Positions 40,470 to 53,085 of a stretch of DNA of 64,000 bases are shown here, piece by piece. Below the pieces are notes generated by a model. That model worked only from the letters and a program-made list of their open reading frames with translations. It searched no databases and was not told where the DNA came from. Both the position numbers and the translations under genes were made by a program. The stretch's first letter is position 1; each line of letters opens with the position of its first letter. The stretch comes from Annona cherimola (taxonomy: Eukaryota > Streptophyta > Magnoliopsida > Magnoliales > Annonaceae): the NCBI GenBank assembly GCA_030490835.1, contig CM059971.1, positions 24,855,817 to 24,919,816 of the forward strand, read 5' to 3'.

Positions 40470-43400
40470 TATTCAAAAGAAAAAGAAACAAATGGAGCCG
40501 AAAATGTGGGCCAACATTCGCTAGTCCCACGAATTGCTAGAAATCTCATAAGGGAATGAAGTTGATGAGGAGCTGCGCGGGAACATGAAAAGTCATGAAA
40601 GCAAAGACGCGACTTTAGACTACAAGATCGTCAACTTGAGAAGCCCGGAGTTACCCAAGTGTCTTCGTATGGAAAGAACTTATTCACGGAGAAAAGAAAT
40701 CAAATGCTCACCTTTCTCAAGTCTCGGTTAGTCAATTTTGCTTTCTCCTACGAAGACATGCCCGGACTTGACAAGATTTAATAACTCATCAACTCCCAAT
40801 AAAGGCCGATGTCAAACCGGTGAAGCAAAAATTAAGGAGGCTCAAACCAGAATGGATACCCAAGATAAGAGACAAAGTGATCAAGCAATACAATGCCAGA
40901 TTTTTAGTCATATCGCACTATCCGCAGTGGCTAGCTAATATTGTTCTTGTGCCCAAGAAAGATGAAAAAGTCCGAATGTGCATTGATTTAGGGATCTCAA
41001 CAAAGCTAGCCCGAAAGATGATTTCCCACTGCCTCATATCAGTGCTCTGATAGACAACACAGCAGGCCATACATGGTTCTCTTTTATGGATGGATTTTTC
41101 GGATATAATTAAATTAAAATCGCCAAAGAAGACAGAGAAAAGACCTCTTTCATTACTCCTTGGGAGACATTTTGTTATAAAATAATGTCATATGGTTTGA
41201 AGAACGCCGGAGCTACGTATCAACGCACTACGACGGCCATCTTCCACGACATGATGAGTAAGAAATTGAAGGTTTATGTGGATGACATGATAGTCTGGTC
41301 CTACACCTTTGAAGATCACTTAAGAGACTTGGAGAAATTATTCAACAAGATGAAAAAATTTCAACTAAGGCTCAACCCGCAAAAATGCGTCATTAGTGCT
41401 CAAAAGGGGCGCTTGTTGGGATTCATCATCAGTAAAAAAGGAAACGAGGTAGACCCGGGAAAAGTTAAGGCAATACTAATCATGCCACCTCCCACGACTG
41501 AAAAGGAGGTAAGGGGATTATTGGGCAAATTATAATACATTAGTCAATTCATAGCTCGACTAGCATCCACTAGTGAACCAAATTTCAAGTTTCTAAGGAA
41601 AGACTCTCCCAAAGAATGCAATGAAGATTGACAAACTGCCTTCGACAAAATCAAGGCCTACCTTGTTAGCCCTCAAATCTTGATACCGCCTAGAGCGGAA
41701 GGTCCCTTATCGTTATACCTCTCGGTTACTCCAACGACATTGGGGGTCGTACTAGGACAATCGGATGAATAAAGACGGAAAGAACAAGCCATATATCCAG
41801 AAATTGAAAAGGCATGCTTGTCTCTCGTATGAGCTGTGCAGAAATTAAGGCAATATATCATGACCCGAACAGTATTGCTCATCTCCAAGATGCATCCTTT
41901 GAAGTATCTTTGTCAAAAGACTGTTGACGGGAAAACTGGCCCGGTGGCAATTCCTCATCACAGAGTTTGATATAATATATGTCACAAGAAAAGCTGTCAA
42001 AAGACAAGTGGTAGCAGATTATTTAGCTGCACAAGCGCTCTCGGACTATCAACTGCTACAAGAAGACTTCTCGAACGAAGAAATATTACTTGTTGAGCAA
42101 GATAAGGAAAATGATGCTTGTACCTTATACTTTAATGGCGCATGGAATGCTTTAGGCAACGAGATAGGAGTTGTGTTTTATTCTCCTGACTAAGCCCCGA
42201 TCATGATATTAAGAAGATTGGTTTCCCATGCACAAACAATATCGCCGAATATGAAGCCTACATAGCAGGAGTACGGGAAGCCTATAAGCGGGGGCAAGAA
42301 AATTTCAAATTTATGGAGATTCGCAGCTAGTAATCAATCAAGCCAATGGAGAATGGGAGACCCGAGATAAAAAAGTAAAGCCTTACCATACGACATTGTC
42401 TCGCTTGGTTTACTCATTCGAAGAAGTCACTTTTTCCTACACCCTAAGGGCTCAAAACCAATGGGCGGATGCATTAGCAACTTTGGCATCTATGATTGAA
42501 ATACCATATGGGAAGGAAACCCAAGAAATCACAATACAGATATCTCAACAACCCGCATATTGCTTAGAAATAACGGCCGAAGCCGAAGAGACTCAAGCGG
42601 AAGAAAAGCCGTGGTATCATGACATAAAACAGTTCTTGGAGCATGAAATATTCAAGGATCACATCACTCCCGCAGAAAGAAGAACCATCAGAAGATTAGC
42701 CTCTACCTACATAATACAAGAGGCAACGTTGTACAAACGGTCTCACAACCAATTGCTATTATGTTGTGTTGACAGGCAAGAGGCAAAAGAGGTCATGACC
42801 CAAATCCATGACGGGGACTACGGAGCACACATGAATGAGATCATGATGGCAAAAAAGATAATACGCCAAGGCTACTATTGAATCTCAATGGAAAAGATTG
42901 CTCGGAGTATGTGCGGAAATGTTTCAAATGTCAAGAGCACGGGAACTTAATACACTCACTCGCATCGGACTTGCACTACCTATGGGGTATAAATATATAT
43001 TGGGGAATAGATATAATTGGCAAAATAACTCCTAAATCTATCGATGGGCATGAATATATATTGGTGGCAATAAAATATTTTACCAAGTGGGTCGAAGCAA
43101 CATCCTTCCCTACTATCAATGTGGCACAAGTCATATGCTTCATCAAAGGGAACATACTATCAAGGTTCGGACTCCCACAAGCTATCATTAGTGATAACGG
43201 AACGGTCTTTATCAGTAAGAAGGTTCAAGACTTCCTAGCCTAATACAAAATACAACACCACAAGTCAAGTCCCTACCGCCCTCAAGCCAATGGAGCCGTG
43301 GAGGCTGCAAACAAGGCTTTGATCAACATCCTCAGCAAAATGGTGAGAACTATCGAGACTGGGCGGAAAAGTTTTCATACGCCTTCTGGGCATACCGAAC

Positions 43401-43854
43401 CTCTATCCAGAGTACTACGGGGTTCTCACCCTATGCCTTGACCTACGACATGAAAGCGGTCTTACCCATTGAAGTGGAGATTCCAACTTAGAGGATATTA
43501 AAGGAAAGCGAAATGGAAATGGACAAGTAGGTGCAAATACACAAATCCCAGATAGATCTACTTAACAAAAAGAGAATTCAAGTCATTCACCACACTCAAG
43601 CATATCAACGGCGAATGGCACGGGCTTATAACCGATCGGTAAGATATAAGAACTTCCAAGAAGGTGATCTCGTTATGAAGAGAATCCTATTTGTTCATCC
43701 TTTGGATAGAAGAGGTAAGTTTATGCCTAATTGGGAAGACCCGTGGATTATTGCCAAAATATTGTCAAACAGAGCATTAGCTATTTCAAAACTCAGAGAT
43801 GACGAAAAGGCCAAAATCATAAGTTCCGACCATGTCAAGAGGTTCTACCCATAA
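40470..43854 (+). pseudogene. Decayed pol (RT, RNase H, aRH, integrase) of the level-1 element
   Basis: Reverse transcriptase fragments include SYGLKNAGATYQRTTTAIFH and VYVDDMIVWS (41185-41535, an intact YVDD). RNase H end and tether: GKLARWQFLITEFDIIYVTR (41924 on). Archaeal-type RNase H start: LYFNGAWNALGNEIGVVFYS, with catalytic Asp changed to Asn (YFNGA for YFDGA). The aRH end QWADALATLASM and the integrase zinc region are at 42396-42890. The integrase core has IDIIGKITP and AIISDNGTVFISKK (42878-43243). The integrase end RRMARAYNRSVRYKNFQEGD reaches VKRFYP at 43853. Multiple stops and frameshifts separate these, so no functional enzyme is possible. Confidence 0.92.
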
Positions 43855-44570
43855 AAAGGCCCGCCATCAAAATGATGACATGACAGTTACAGATCCAGCA
43901 GTAATCAAGAAGGATATCTAGAAATCACTTCTCTGCACTTTCTATGAAATCAAAAGCAGTTCTCAACTGCTGAACTGCTGCTGCTGGAAACAGGCTTCGT
44001 CGACCTAAAAACTTTCAGGGTTCCACATCATTACTCGCGAAGCATACTTCCAGACACCCTGCAGACGCTCCTCAACATGACCAAAAGGGTTGGGAACTCA
44101 GAAACAGGTGATGGGAAGATAGGAGACGAGTTGCAATTGACCCTAAATCATCTCTTGATCAGTTTGAAGCAAAAGCGCAAGAATTAGTGAAAGAGTTATG
44201 AAGCGTGCAAAGAGGAATGTAATCTTACGACTTGACATCCAAAATCCAGATTCGTCGGGGAGGGCAATGACACTGTTTACAGAAGACAGCAGGCCCCTTG
44301 AAGCACATAAAGCTTGAAATCAAAGAGAAGAAATGAAACACCAAGATATGACCAAGTAAATGCATTCCATTTCATTCAAAGGCATTTTCCAAATATACAA
44401 TTACAAGCTAGAGGAGGAAGACCTCTCAAGTGCACAGCTATCCAAAAAGAATCTCAAAGAAAGAGGGATCAATACATATGCAAACAACAAAAAAGCCTAT
44501 ATAATCCACTAGCCCCGCTCCTCCAACATTTACAAAGAAAAATAAGAAAGAGCTACACGTAGCATTGTCA
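43855..44570. other. Level-1 spacer between pol and the antisense genes
   Basis: I see no coding match or RNA gene. It is presumably the untranslated sequence where sense pol and antisense gene transcripts converge. Confidence 0.5.
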
Positions 44571-46114
44571 CTAATGCTTAGCATTCAAAAGTTGGCTAAA
44601 ATGCTCCAAGACGGCTTCATGGTGATCAGTCATCCCCCTCATGGAGGCCAAGGCGTCGGATTGATGCAAGCAGAATGAAGCTAAAACTTCCAACTGAGAA
44701 TGGAGGGTTTGCATATCTCGATAAATTCGCTAAAATTCCATGAAGAGATCCACAGTAGAAACGACACCATTTGTGGTAAGCCCTCGAGGATGCATGCCCG
44801 CAACAAGCTGTCTCATCCAACTGCGATAGTCACTAGTCGCCTTGGGCATCACGGTGGGTACGACTCCTAACTCCAAGGCCATGCGGCTTGAAGCCCACTC
44901 TTGCTTAAGGACGCCAACCGAAGATAGAAGATGAGAATCATAACTAGAATACTCGAAAGGAGGGCCATAAACATAAGGAAGATCCTACAACATCTCAAAT
45001 TATCTCATGAAGCGTTGAGGAAGATAGGAGGAGCACCCGTATAAGCCAAGCAAAGTCAAGCAACCGAAGTTCTTGGTGCCAAGAATAAGATCGATTGCAA
45101 GTCATGAGGACAACCATATGACATTAACCTCGGTCAAATATCTCAAGTGACCACGAATGTTTGCGGGTAAAGGGGTTGGTACAGCAGCAAACAATGTTCT
45201 CACAAGGCTGGGACTTTTTACCAAGGCCCGAGGCATGCCCGAGAAAACTCCCAAATGCTCCAAAAGTCACATCTACAAAAGAAAATATATCAATCTTTTT
45301 CAAGAGAGATAACTATGAACAGAAAAAAGCAAAGAAAGGAAAAACTCACATTATATCTGCAAAACGGAAAAGCAACCTTAGAAGAGAATTTTCTATGAGC
45401 GCCTTAAGGTTAATCCTTCATAAATATGTGCTAATACCAAAGAGACAAGCTATTCATTCCGGAGGACCATAGAAACTACGGGTAGTAGTTCGGGCCTAAA
45501 GCCGATGGCAGGGCAAGAAATTATTACTTCGGTAATAACAACAAAGATCAAGGCACTCCTACAATGGGCTCGTCTCAATTCGTCAGTTTGGCGATTATGT
45601 GAAAAGAAGGAATAAAAGACGTCCAATGGCATATGCATGTCAAAATTGGCATAACTCAAGGCAATGATGGAAGCCCAAAAGCCGAACAAGTCAAATAAGA
45701 CCTCTCCCAAACGACCAACAGAGCAATGCATACGTAGGATAACGGGAGTCCCGTCAACACAGTAACTTCCTCTAAAGAAGGGCAAAGTTCCACACTCCCA
45801 AATCGAAATACACATAGGTCGAGTATCCAATGCTCTACGACCATTGTCAAGAGATCAAAGTTTAATGGGACTTTTGCTAAATCCAACACATCTAGAAAAT
45901 TCAGTTCCATCAGCTCCAATATCTCCTCTTCAGAAAGATCGGCTATTCACTCCAGCAAAATCTCTCCCACATAGGGGCCTTGAAGAGGAGAAATGGGAAT
46001 AGGAAAAGAGCTGTCGGGAAGCAGGAAGTCCTCCAGAAGCAGACCCTCATTTGGCAGGGCAACACCTCCATTAACAGGTGATAAATCACCCCCATTATCG
46101 ATGAAATCAGCCAT
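44571..46114 (-). pseudogene. Antisense extra gene A of the level-1 element
   Basis: Minus-strand frames from an ATG at 46114 read MADFIDNGGDLSPVNGG, then (after a stop) IADLSEEEILELMELNFLDV, VVEHWILDLCVFRFGSVELC, PSLEEVTVLTGLPL and DLFGFWASIIALSYANFD. After a gap they read EWASSRMALELGVVPTVMPK and RSWMRQLVAGMHPRGL, ending HFSQLLNAKH at a stop at 44571. The W...F.FG..ELCPSLEE pattern is that of plant DUF7745/plant-mobile-domain-like proteins, often found in repeats. Antisense genes between pol and the 3' LTR are known in Tat elements such as maize Grande. This copy is broken by several stops and frameshifts. Function unknown. Confidence 0.65.
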
Positions 46115-47004
46115 AAAGTAAGGGGAACAAAGGCAGAAACAGAAGCACCATAGAAATGAAAAATCAAATGGGCAAATGCAGAGAAAGCAACACAGCAGAA
46201 ACAGTAGTAAATGCAGTCATAAAAATGCCATTGAAGGAGCTCAAATAGGAGAAAAAACACCCACCTACCTGCTGAAGTAGAAGCAGAAAATGATGATTGC
46301 AGGTCTCTCCACGGAATGACTAGCAATGGAAAAGCTGAAGGAAAGGAGGAGGAGATCAAGCGCAAGATAATGGGAAGGACAGAAACTATTAATGGAAACT
46401 CATACCCTTAATCTCGGCAGTAGCAAATCCGGATCAAAGGGTTGCTTCTGTACCCGAGCAAGTTGACATTCAAAGTACCATAAGAGAAAAGGACATTCTG
46501 GGAAGAGGACAACGAGCAAAAAGGAGGAAATCGCGGGCAACGCGCTGCAGCAATCCAGGATAAGTGCAGGAGAAGTATGACAAAGAGATTTCGGCCTGGA
46601 CGAACGAGAAAATCACACGAAATCGGGAGAAATACGAACGCACGCGCGAAATGGGCATTTCAGCAGGTGGATCGTGAAAATAAAGGAGGACACCAATCGA
46701 CCTGGAAAGTTTTTAGGTCTACATATAAAAAAAATACACAACGTCCTTATGTAGAATTCCCAATGGCCTACGGCCTACAAATGATCAAAGAATTACAAGA
46801 GACGTCAAGAACAAGAACTTTACAAGATCAATGCCTTTCAGAAGCAACATATCACATATATGCATCCAAAGCACAAGACCAGAAGGTCATTCAAAACATG
46901 AGCCGGTATTCACATGGCTTTACATCCAAAAAATGGGCATCCAAGCATTCAGATTTACAAAAATACAATTTGGCCAAAAAAGGAAAAAATATGAAAAAAA
47001 GTCT
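46115..47004. other. Spacer between antisense genes A and B
   Basis: No recognisable protein. Short open frames on both strands show no family pattern. It may hold the promoter or leader of gene A. Confidence 0.4.
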
Positions 47005-49247
47005 TCAATGCATCCCACTAGCGGCCCTGGCTCGTGCAAAGACTTTGCCACCTGAAGCCTCGTGACGGCCGTCTAAGATAAGATTAGGAGCCGGGACATG
47101 GCACCCGTATCTTGAATACCACAGATCATAACCTCCTTCAGGTAGTTCAAAATTCTCTAACCCCCATCTGTCCTGACGCTGGTGGAGTTCTTCTATGGAA
47201 ATTGAAGTCTGCTCCATAAAGGAATGATGAACAAGGGGAGACGGGACTCACTTGTCACTCGTCAACTGCCACAACAACCTATCTCCGAAATACCAATTGG
47301 CACAAATCCCATTAGAAAGCAAGAAGCAGCTAATAGACTTCCCCGCCATGGCATTGGCGACCGGATCGTGCATCCACTGAACATAAGGGGCAACATGGAA
47401 CTGCAGCAAAGAAAAGAATGAACAAGATGAGCCATAACCAAAGCCAAAAGACGGAAAAAAGAAGGCGGGCAAATGGACAAACTTGGTCTTCAAAATAAAT
47501 TGCTGATCAAGGATCACCACATTAAAGGAGGAATGTGAGTCTTGCGAGACTCCGATCATCGAGCGGCTCGAGGAAGGGCATCAGTAAAATCATTATGGGG
47601 CCGCCCAACTAAAAAATACTCATGAAAGCATAATTGCAAGGAAAAGAAAGGATATGAGAAGCAGTAGAATCTAAGGTAAAAAGAAAAAGGGTAAGAAAAG
47701 ACCATATCCCAATGAGATGCGAAAGACTTGAGCAACTCCGGCGACCCCGGCTAACTACATCCAAGTTGATGAAGAGATCACTTAAAAGTATGCGTCCCCA
47801 CCCAATTAGATGAGGGAAAGTCAAATCCCTCAAAACTTGGAGCCACCTCAGATCCACATTTCGAGAAGAGTCACCCCGAAAGAATGCCCCAATGAGATAA
47901 AGGAGGAAGCTGCGAACCTCCTGCTGAATAGCTTTAGGACTAGCCTCATCTACCCGCATCTGATCCCAGAACTTCCACAATTCCTCTAGAGGGAAAGACT
48001 CAGAAGAAGACGCCTCTAGACTGGTCAAAGTTAAGCAGTCTTCCATGGTGATGGGATCAAGAGAGGAAAGGACAACGCCTTCCCGAGCCATGCAAGGAAG
48101 CCCCAACTGCATCTCTACGTCCAAAAAATAAATCTGTGCAAAAAACAAATCCTCCATTCTCCCATAGGTAAATGAAAGGTGTGAGTCTCCGGCCGCCATT
48201 GCTCTATGAGGGATGTCTTCAAGGCTCGATGAATCAAGACCAGCTTGAGGCTTGCCAATCGATAAAACGGAGTCCGACTCAAGACGTCCCAGTGAACGAC
48301 AGACAGCTTATCAAACAAGGAACAGACTCTATTCTAAGAGTGATAGTAAGTGACGTGAGAATCAATCTGTAAAAAGGACAAAGTAAGGGGTCAGCCGAGC
48401 GTCAGACAATACGTTCTGAAAAAAATATATATACCTTGTCCGCCGGTACTGCTCCAATAGCATTGACCTCTTAGGGGACAAAGAAGGGGTCTTCTCCCAA
48501 GCTCGAACAGGCAGAAGGAGAAATAAACAAGGAAATCACCCTTGGGGCAACTGGCTCCTCGTCATGGGCTGGGGGTCCCTCTTCATGAGCAAGAGGCATC
48601 TCTTCATCAATAGACAGTTCCTTGAGAGGATCGTCTTCCTCGATCACCGCAGGCCCCTCTTCTTAGCCAAAAGACTCTCCTTCTCGAGCAAAGCCATCTC
48701 CTTCCTGAGTAGGAGGCTCCTTCCGAATTGGATTACCTTCCTCTTGACCAAAAGACCCTTCTCCTTGAGCGGGACAATCTCCTTCTTGAGAACGAGGATT
48801 ATCTCGGACCAGATCACTTTCTTGAACAGAAAATTCCTCTGTTGGAGTAACAAGCCCTTCATCAAGGAAAGAGGAGTCAGCCTCCTAAGCCCGAGATCCA
48901 CTCCCCTGGATAGACGATCTGCCCTCTAGAGAATAGAAAATGTCATTGGATGAGATGTCATTATATTCTCCCGAATCTGACTCCATCTTCACCGAGTCTG
49001 AACCAACTTCTGGTGGGATGGGAGCAGCATCGGTAGAACGGCGGAAAGCAAGTTTGGCGCGATGACAACCGACTAAGGAGGTTTCAGCAGCCGAAACTCT
49101 AGCCTTTGAAGACGAAGTCTTCTTGCCCTCTGCAGCTGCATCATCAGGAATCTCAATGGGCATGTTCGCCGATCTGCCCAGCTTGTTGGGTTTGAGCCGC
49201 ACTGCTCTATCTCGAGGACGCAAGCCATATTCCTTTCTGGAAGACAT
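47005..49247 (-). pseudogene. Antisense extra gene B of the level-1 element (plant mobile domain)
   Basis: From an ATG at 49247 the minus frame reads MSSRKEYGLRPRDRAVRLKP and an acidic linker (48500-48900, EEGPAVIEEDDPLKEL-like). The plant mobile domain follows: HRALKTSLIEQWRPETHTFH, FPLEELWKFWD, GAFFRGDSSRNVDLRWLQVL and WGRILLSDLFINLDVVSRG. A later part is VQWMHDPVANAMAG, and the end is near 47005. RPETHTFHLP and the LRWL...LSDLF...SRG block are hallmarks of the PMD family. A GT-AG intron of 68 nt is likely at 48434-48367 (GTATATAT...TTTTTACAG). Frames shift at about 48190 and elsewhere, so this copy is broken. Confidence 0.75.
48367..48434 (-). other. Probable intron in antisense gene B
   Basis: On the minus strand, exon end GGACAAG is followed by GTATATATAT, and the interval ends TCCTTTTTACAG before ATTGATTCTCACG. 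An antisense intron would survive only if the minus-strand transcript is not the genomic template. Confidence 0.5.
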
Positions 49248-50994
49248 TTCGGCAACTGCAACATAAAAGGCGATGGGTCAACACAAGACAATAAGCAACA
49301 TGGCAAGAATTATACCCCGAGCAATACCAATACCAGGTCAGTTTACACCACCTTTTCAAGCTTTTAAAACTATAAAAAGAAAAGAAAAAAAGGGAAAGAA
49401 AGTTGCAGCGAAGATAGTTGCCCATTCCAGCAAACAACATGGGAAAATGGAAAGGCTATCACACGACCAAAGGAGGTAGCTACCCAGTTAGCATATGCAA
49501 TATGGAAGAAAGGAAAGTCAACACACGACCACAGAAGAAGAAACCATGCGGGCAGGCACAAGCAATTCGAGAAAGGAAAAAAGTCATCATAGTAGCTACA
49601 TTAAGCAAAAACAAGTCTACAAAAATATTTCAACCCAAAAGGCGAGAAGGTAACAATCAGGGGATGTCCGCACACAGGACAAAAGGCAAAGACATCTAAG
49701 GAGGCCACCCCCTTTCTTTTATTCAAGCAATGAGTCCACCACAACGAATGGAAAATGTCGTCCACATCAAATTTCATCAAAGGAAAGGTGGGGACCACCG
49801 CTTCCAAATACCGGCTCAACTACAACAAGAAACGGTTGCCTAACAGTCCCTCCTAGTTTTAGAACAATCCCGAGGCATTTTTCTTTCACAAGCAGTAATG
49901 CAAGAAAGTACAGGCGGAAAGAAAGGCAATTAACAAAGCAAAAAGGAAAAATGGTACCTGTCTAAAGTAAACCCGCAGGTAAGTACCTTTAGAAGTCCTG
50001 GCAATTGCAGATCAATGAATCACTTGACAAATCTTTAGCACAAGCCAGCTGCAAGGAGCAAATAGGCAACTAACTTACTGTAGCTGCCGGGGCCAAGGAC
50101 GATGACTTCAACTACCAGTGACTGTAGCAGCAATGGTCGGAGAAGAGAGAAGGCAGCGGCGGCGGCACACCCCAAGCAGGTAGCTAAGGCAGCTAAAGAC
50201 TTGGAAGACGATGGGCGGTGGCAACTTCAGCAGCGGCAGCTGCCGGAACCGGAGAAGAGAACGACAACCGGGTTGCAGCAGCAGTAGCGGCAGCGGCGAT
50301 CTCAGCAATCACAGTCGGCGTAAGAGAAGACGACGTGAATAGGCAACGGCAGCAACGGCGACAGCAGCGCACCCCGAATGAACCCTGGACGTTGATGGCA
50401 ACGGTAGTCACCGAAGAAGAAGAGAAACCAGGGACAGTAGTAACCACGATGGCTAAAGAAGATGGCAGGATGCGAGCCCCGACAGCAGCGGTCGGCGTCG
50501 AGGGCAGAACCCAGCCGGTGTCAATAAACCTGACGGTGGTGACTGCGACAGAGTACCGGAGATGGAGAAGAAGCCCCAGTGGCGGTAATTGCGGCAGGCA
50601 AAGAGGCAGCGGCACAGCAGCAACCTCTGTAGTCGATGCGAAGAATGATTGCAAGGGGAGAACAGTCGTGAGAACGGGAAGACGACCAAATGGCGGCAAC
50701 ATCTCACCGGCGGACTAAGGGAAGACGACCTAAGCAACGGCAGTGGCGGCAAAGAGGGAGAGAATGACCGAAGGTGGGACCCGCAACTAAAGCACTAAAA
50801 AGAGGACAATTTGCAAATGGCCCCAAACGATCTTCGGAACTTTCAAAAGGACCTTCCCAGATTCGAATTTGCAGAAAACAGTTGCAAGTTCGCAAAATTG
50901 CAAAATGACCCAAAGATGTGAAAATTGCTTAGGTCACGGGGTGTCCGGCACTTTGCCATTCACCGTCAAGACGCTTCTGGTAAAGGGAGGCAGT
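49248..50994. other. Level-1 3' region with GC-rich simple sequence and polypurine tract
   Basis: 49248-50090 shows no gene. 50100-50760 is rich in GGCAGCGGC/CAACGGCA triplet-like repeats and gives low-complexity frames on both strands. Purine tract AAAGGGAGG at 50982-50990 lies just before the 3' LTR. Confidence 0.7.
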
Positions 50995-52197
50995 TATAGA
51001 CACCCCACCCTTAAACACAAAGATAAATAAATGAGAATGAGATCCAAGCTTAACAAAGACAAATAACTTAAGAGCAAGCACCAACGGGCTCCGGAACCAA
51101 CAGCCCATTCAAAGCAAACCGAAGTGGATTCAAGCAAAACCAAGATAGACTCTAGCAAAGGGGCCTATTCAACTTGGCCCATAGGAGCAAAGCTCCAAAA
51201 AGTCACCAGAACGGGCCTTTCCAGCCTTGGCCCATAGGAGCAAAGCTCCAACCAATCATCAACCGGGCTCTACAATGCAGCCCATCAGATCGAGCCCATC
51301 AGATCCCGACTACAGGAGCAAAGCTCCAACAAGCCACCAACTGAGCTTTATAATCCATCCCACCAAGCCTCAAAAGCAGGCTCCTTTACAACAGCCCGTC
51401 AGGCCTCCACAACGGCCCACTTGGAGCAACGGGCTCCAACCAGATCCAGGTCCAACCACCGCGGGCTCCCATCTACGGCCCAAGGCCTACAAAGCCCGCT
51501 CCACCATCTATAAATAGGGAGCCAAGCCTCTCTTCTCAACACACTTAGAGAGGGCATTCCAAAGGAGAGGACGAGAGTCTGGAACAAAAGTCCCGGCGTC
51601 CCGGTTTTTTCACTCTTCAAGCTCTAAGCCTCTCTCCTATTTTTCCCTTTCTGTTCTCTCCCATTCTCTTAAATATTTCATTTTTCCCTTTTCATGCTCG
51701 TGTAAACAGCCTCGGGTTGGCAGATTTTGCCATATTTGCTTCAATCCGAAGGCCGGAACCCGAACTTTGTACGATTAGTGCCTTATTTCATTAAAAACAG
51801 GAACTGATCTCCCTTTAAAGATCAATGGCGACTCCGTTTTCTTTATTTTTGTGCTCTTGTTTGAGCTAATGCTCCGGCAAGGCGGGCGCACGCGGGTCCA
51901 CCTATTCCAACATAACACGCTGCCATTATGCTGCCGAATTCGTGACTTGATCCGTGTATAGAAAGTCCCATCTTAGCCGTTATGTTACCAAATCCACGAG
52001 AAAATGCTTATATGCCAAACTATCTAGAAACCGTGAATCCTATTGCGTTTTACTCCATGTGAATGTAGGAAAACTGAGTCCGCGCTGCTATCTCAAAGGC
52101 GTTGAAAGGTTCGCTCAAACCTATCCGGCACGGCCCAGATTTTAAAGGCAAGGAAAAACCATCCGAGCCCATCGTAGCGCTTGCGGCGGGTGCTACA
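50995..52197 (+). repeat. 3' LTR of the level-1 Tat element
   Basis: 1203 bp, pairing with 1532-2734 at an offset of 49463. Same TATAGACACC start, TATA-like CTATAAATAG (near 51508) and GGTGCTACA end. Confidence 0.93.
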
Positions 52198-53085
52198 GCC
52201 CACCCAAGAAGCCTTTGATCCTTGCTATTAGTAGAAGAAAAATTCCAAAAGACCCCACCTAAGCCTGTGGTCCATAGCTGATTGTAACATACCTTATAGT
52301 ATAGTTAGCTTAAAATGAGCCCCATGATCATAAAGCCATAATATACTTCGCCTCTTATATTTAAGATTGTTTACTTTACTGTCATATCAATTTTCATCCA
52401 AATTAGGTTTGAGTACGTGACCCATCTAAAAATAGTACAAAATTAATATAATAAAATGGTTTGATGCAAATAACAATTTTAAAGTTATTTTTGAACATGC
52501 AAACTATCTAAGATATATATAAAGTATCAATAAATTTAAGTAAACGTAAGGCTCATTTTGAGCCAAATGTACCATAATTTCTAATACATGTAAATGTACA
52601 CGATTATTTCTTATATATATAGTATTATTTTAAAATGGGACCCATACACATACTCGATTTGGATAAAAATTCATATGTTGTTGAAGTGAATAATTTTGAA
52701 ATACTATAGGTGGGGTAGATGTTGATTTCATGATCAAGCGGGCCCCTTTTTACAGTTGGTTGCACCATAATTATGGTGCAGGCATTATTTTCCTCACTCT
52801 CTCTCTCTATTAAAAAATGGAAAGGCAATGTGTTGAATGAATACTTCGGTGCAATCCGTTTGTATTAGATCGCAGCCCATATACTAAGGCACTCAACCAG
52901 CAAGTTGCTCTAATATTTTACTCGTCTCGTTCTCACCAGCTCGTGGAATTAATAAATTTAATTAAGTTGACTAGATACCCGAGTCAGCCACTAGTCAAGC
53001 CACCATCTAATAAAGGGATAAGAGTGATAGCATTGCTAGATCTGAAGCCTTCCCGAGGAGATCGAGAAGAGAAGAGAGAACCAAA
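52198..53085. other. Intergenic DNA between the nest and the NLR pseudogene
   Basis: AT-rich, no gene seen. It would contain the promoter and 5' leader of the NLR gene. A (CT)n run lies at 52796-52808. Confidence 0.5.

Larger units (their letters stand above)
1532..52197 (+). mobile_element. Level-1 Ty3/gypsy Tat-lineage LTR retrotransposon, old and decayed
   Basis: Paired LTRs of identical length (1203 bp) lie at 1532-2734 and 50995-52197. The LTR ends are TATAGACACC and GGTGCTACA, an imperfect inverted terminal repeat. A primer-binding site follows the 5' LTR and a purine-rich tract precedes the 3' LTR. Between them are decayed gag, protease, reverse transcriptase, RNase H, archaeal-type RNase H and integrase in the + direction, then two antisense extra genes. 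The RT-RH-aRH-INT order and the lack of a chromodomain point to the Tat lineage. Without the nested insertion the element is about 16.3 kb. The many stops, frameshifts and LTR differences mark it as clearly older than what is nested in it. CCCACC abuts the 5' LTR (1526-1531) and lies one base beyond the 3' LTR (52199-52204), a possible target duplication. Confidence 0.93.

Noticed and set aside
50193..50718. Open frames of about 165-170 codons on both strands
   Set aside because: Low-complexity GC-rich triplet-like sequence with no recognisable domain.
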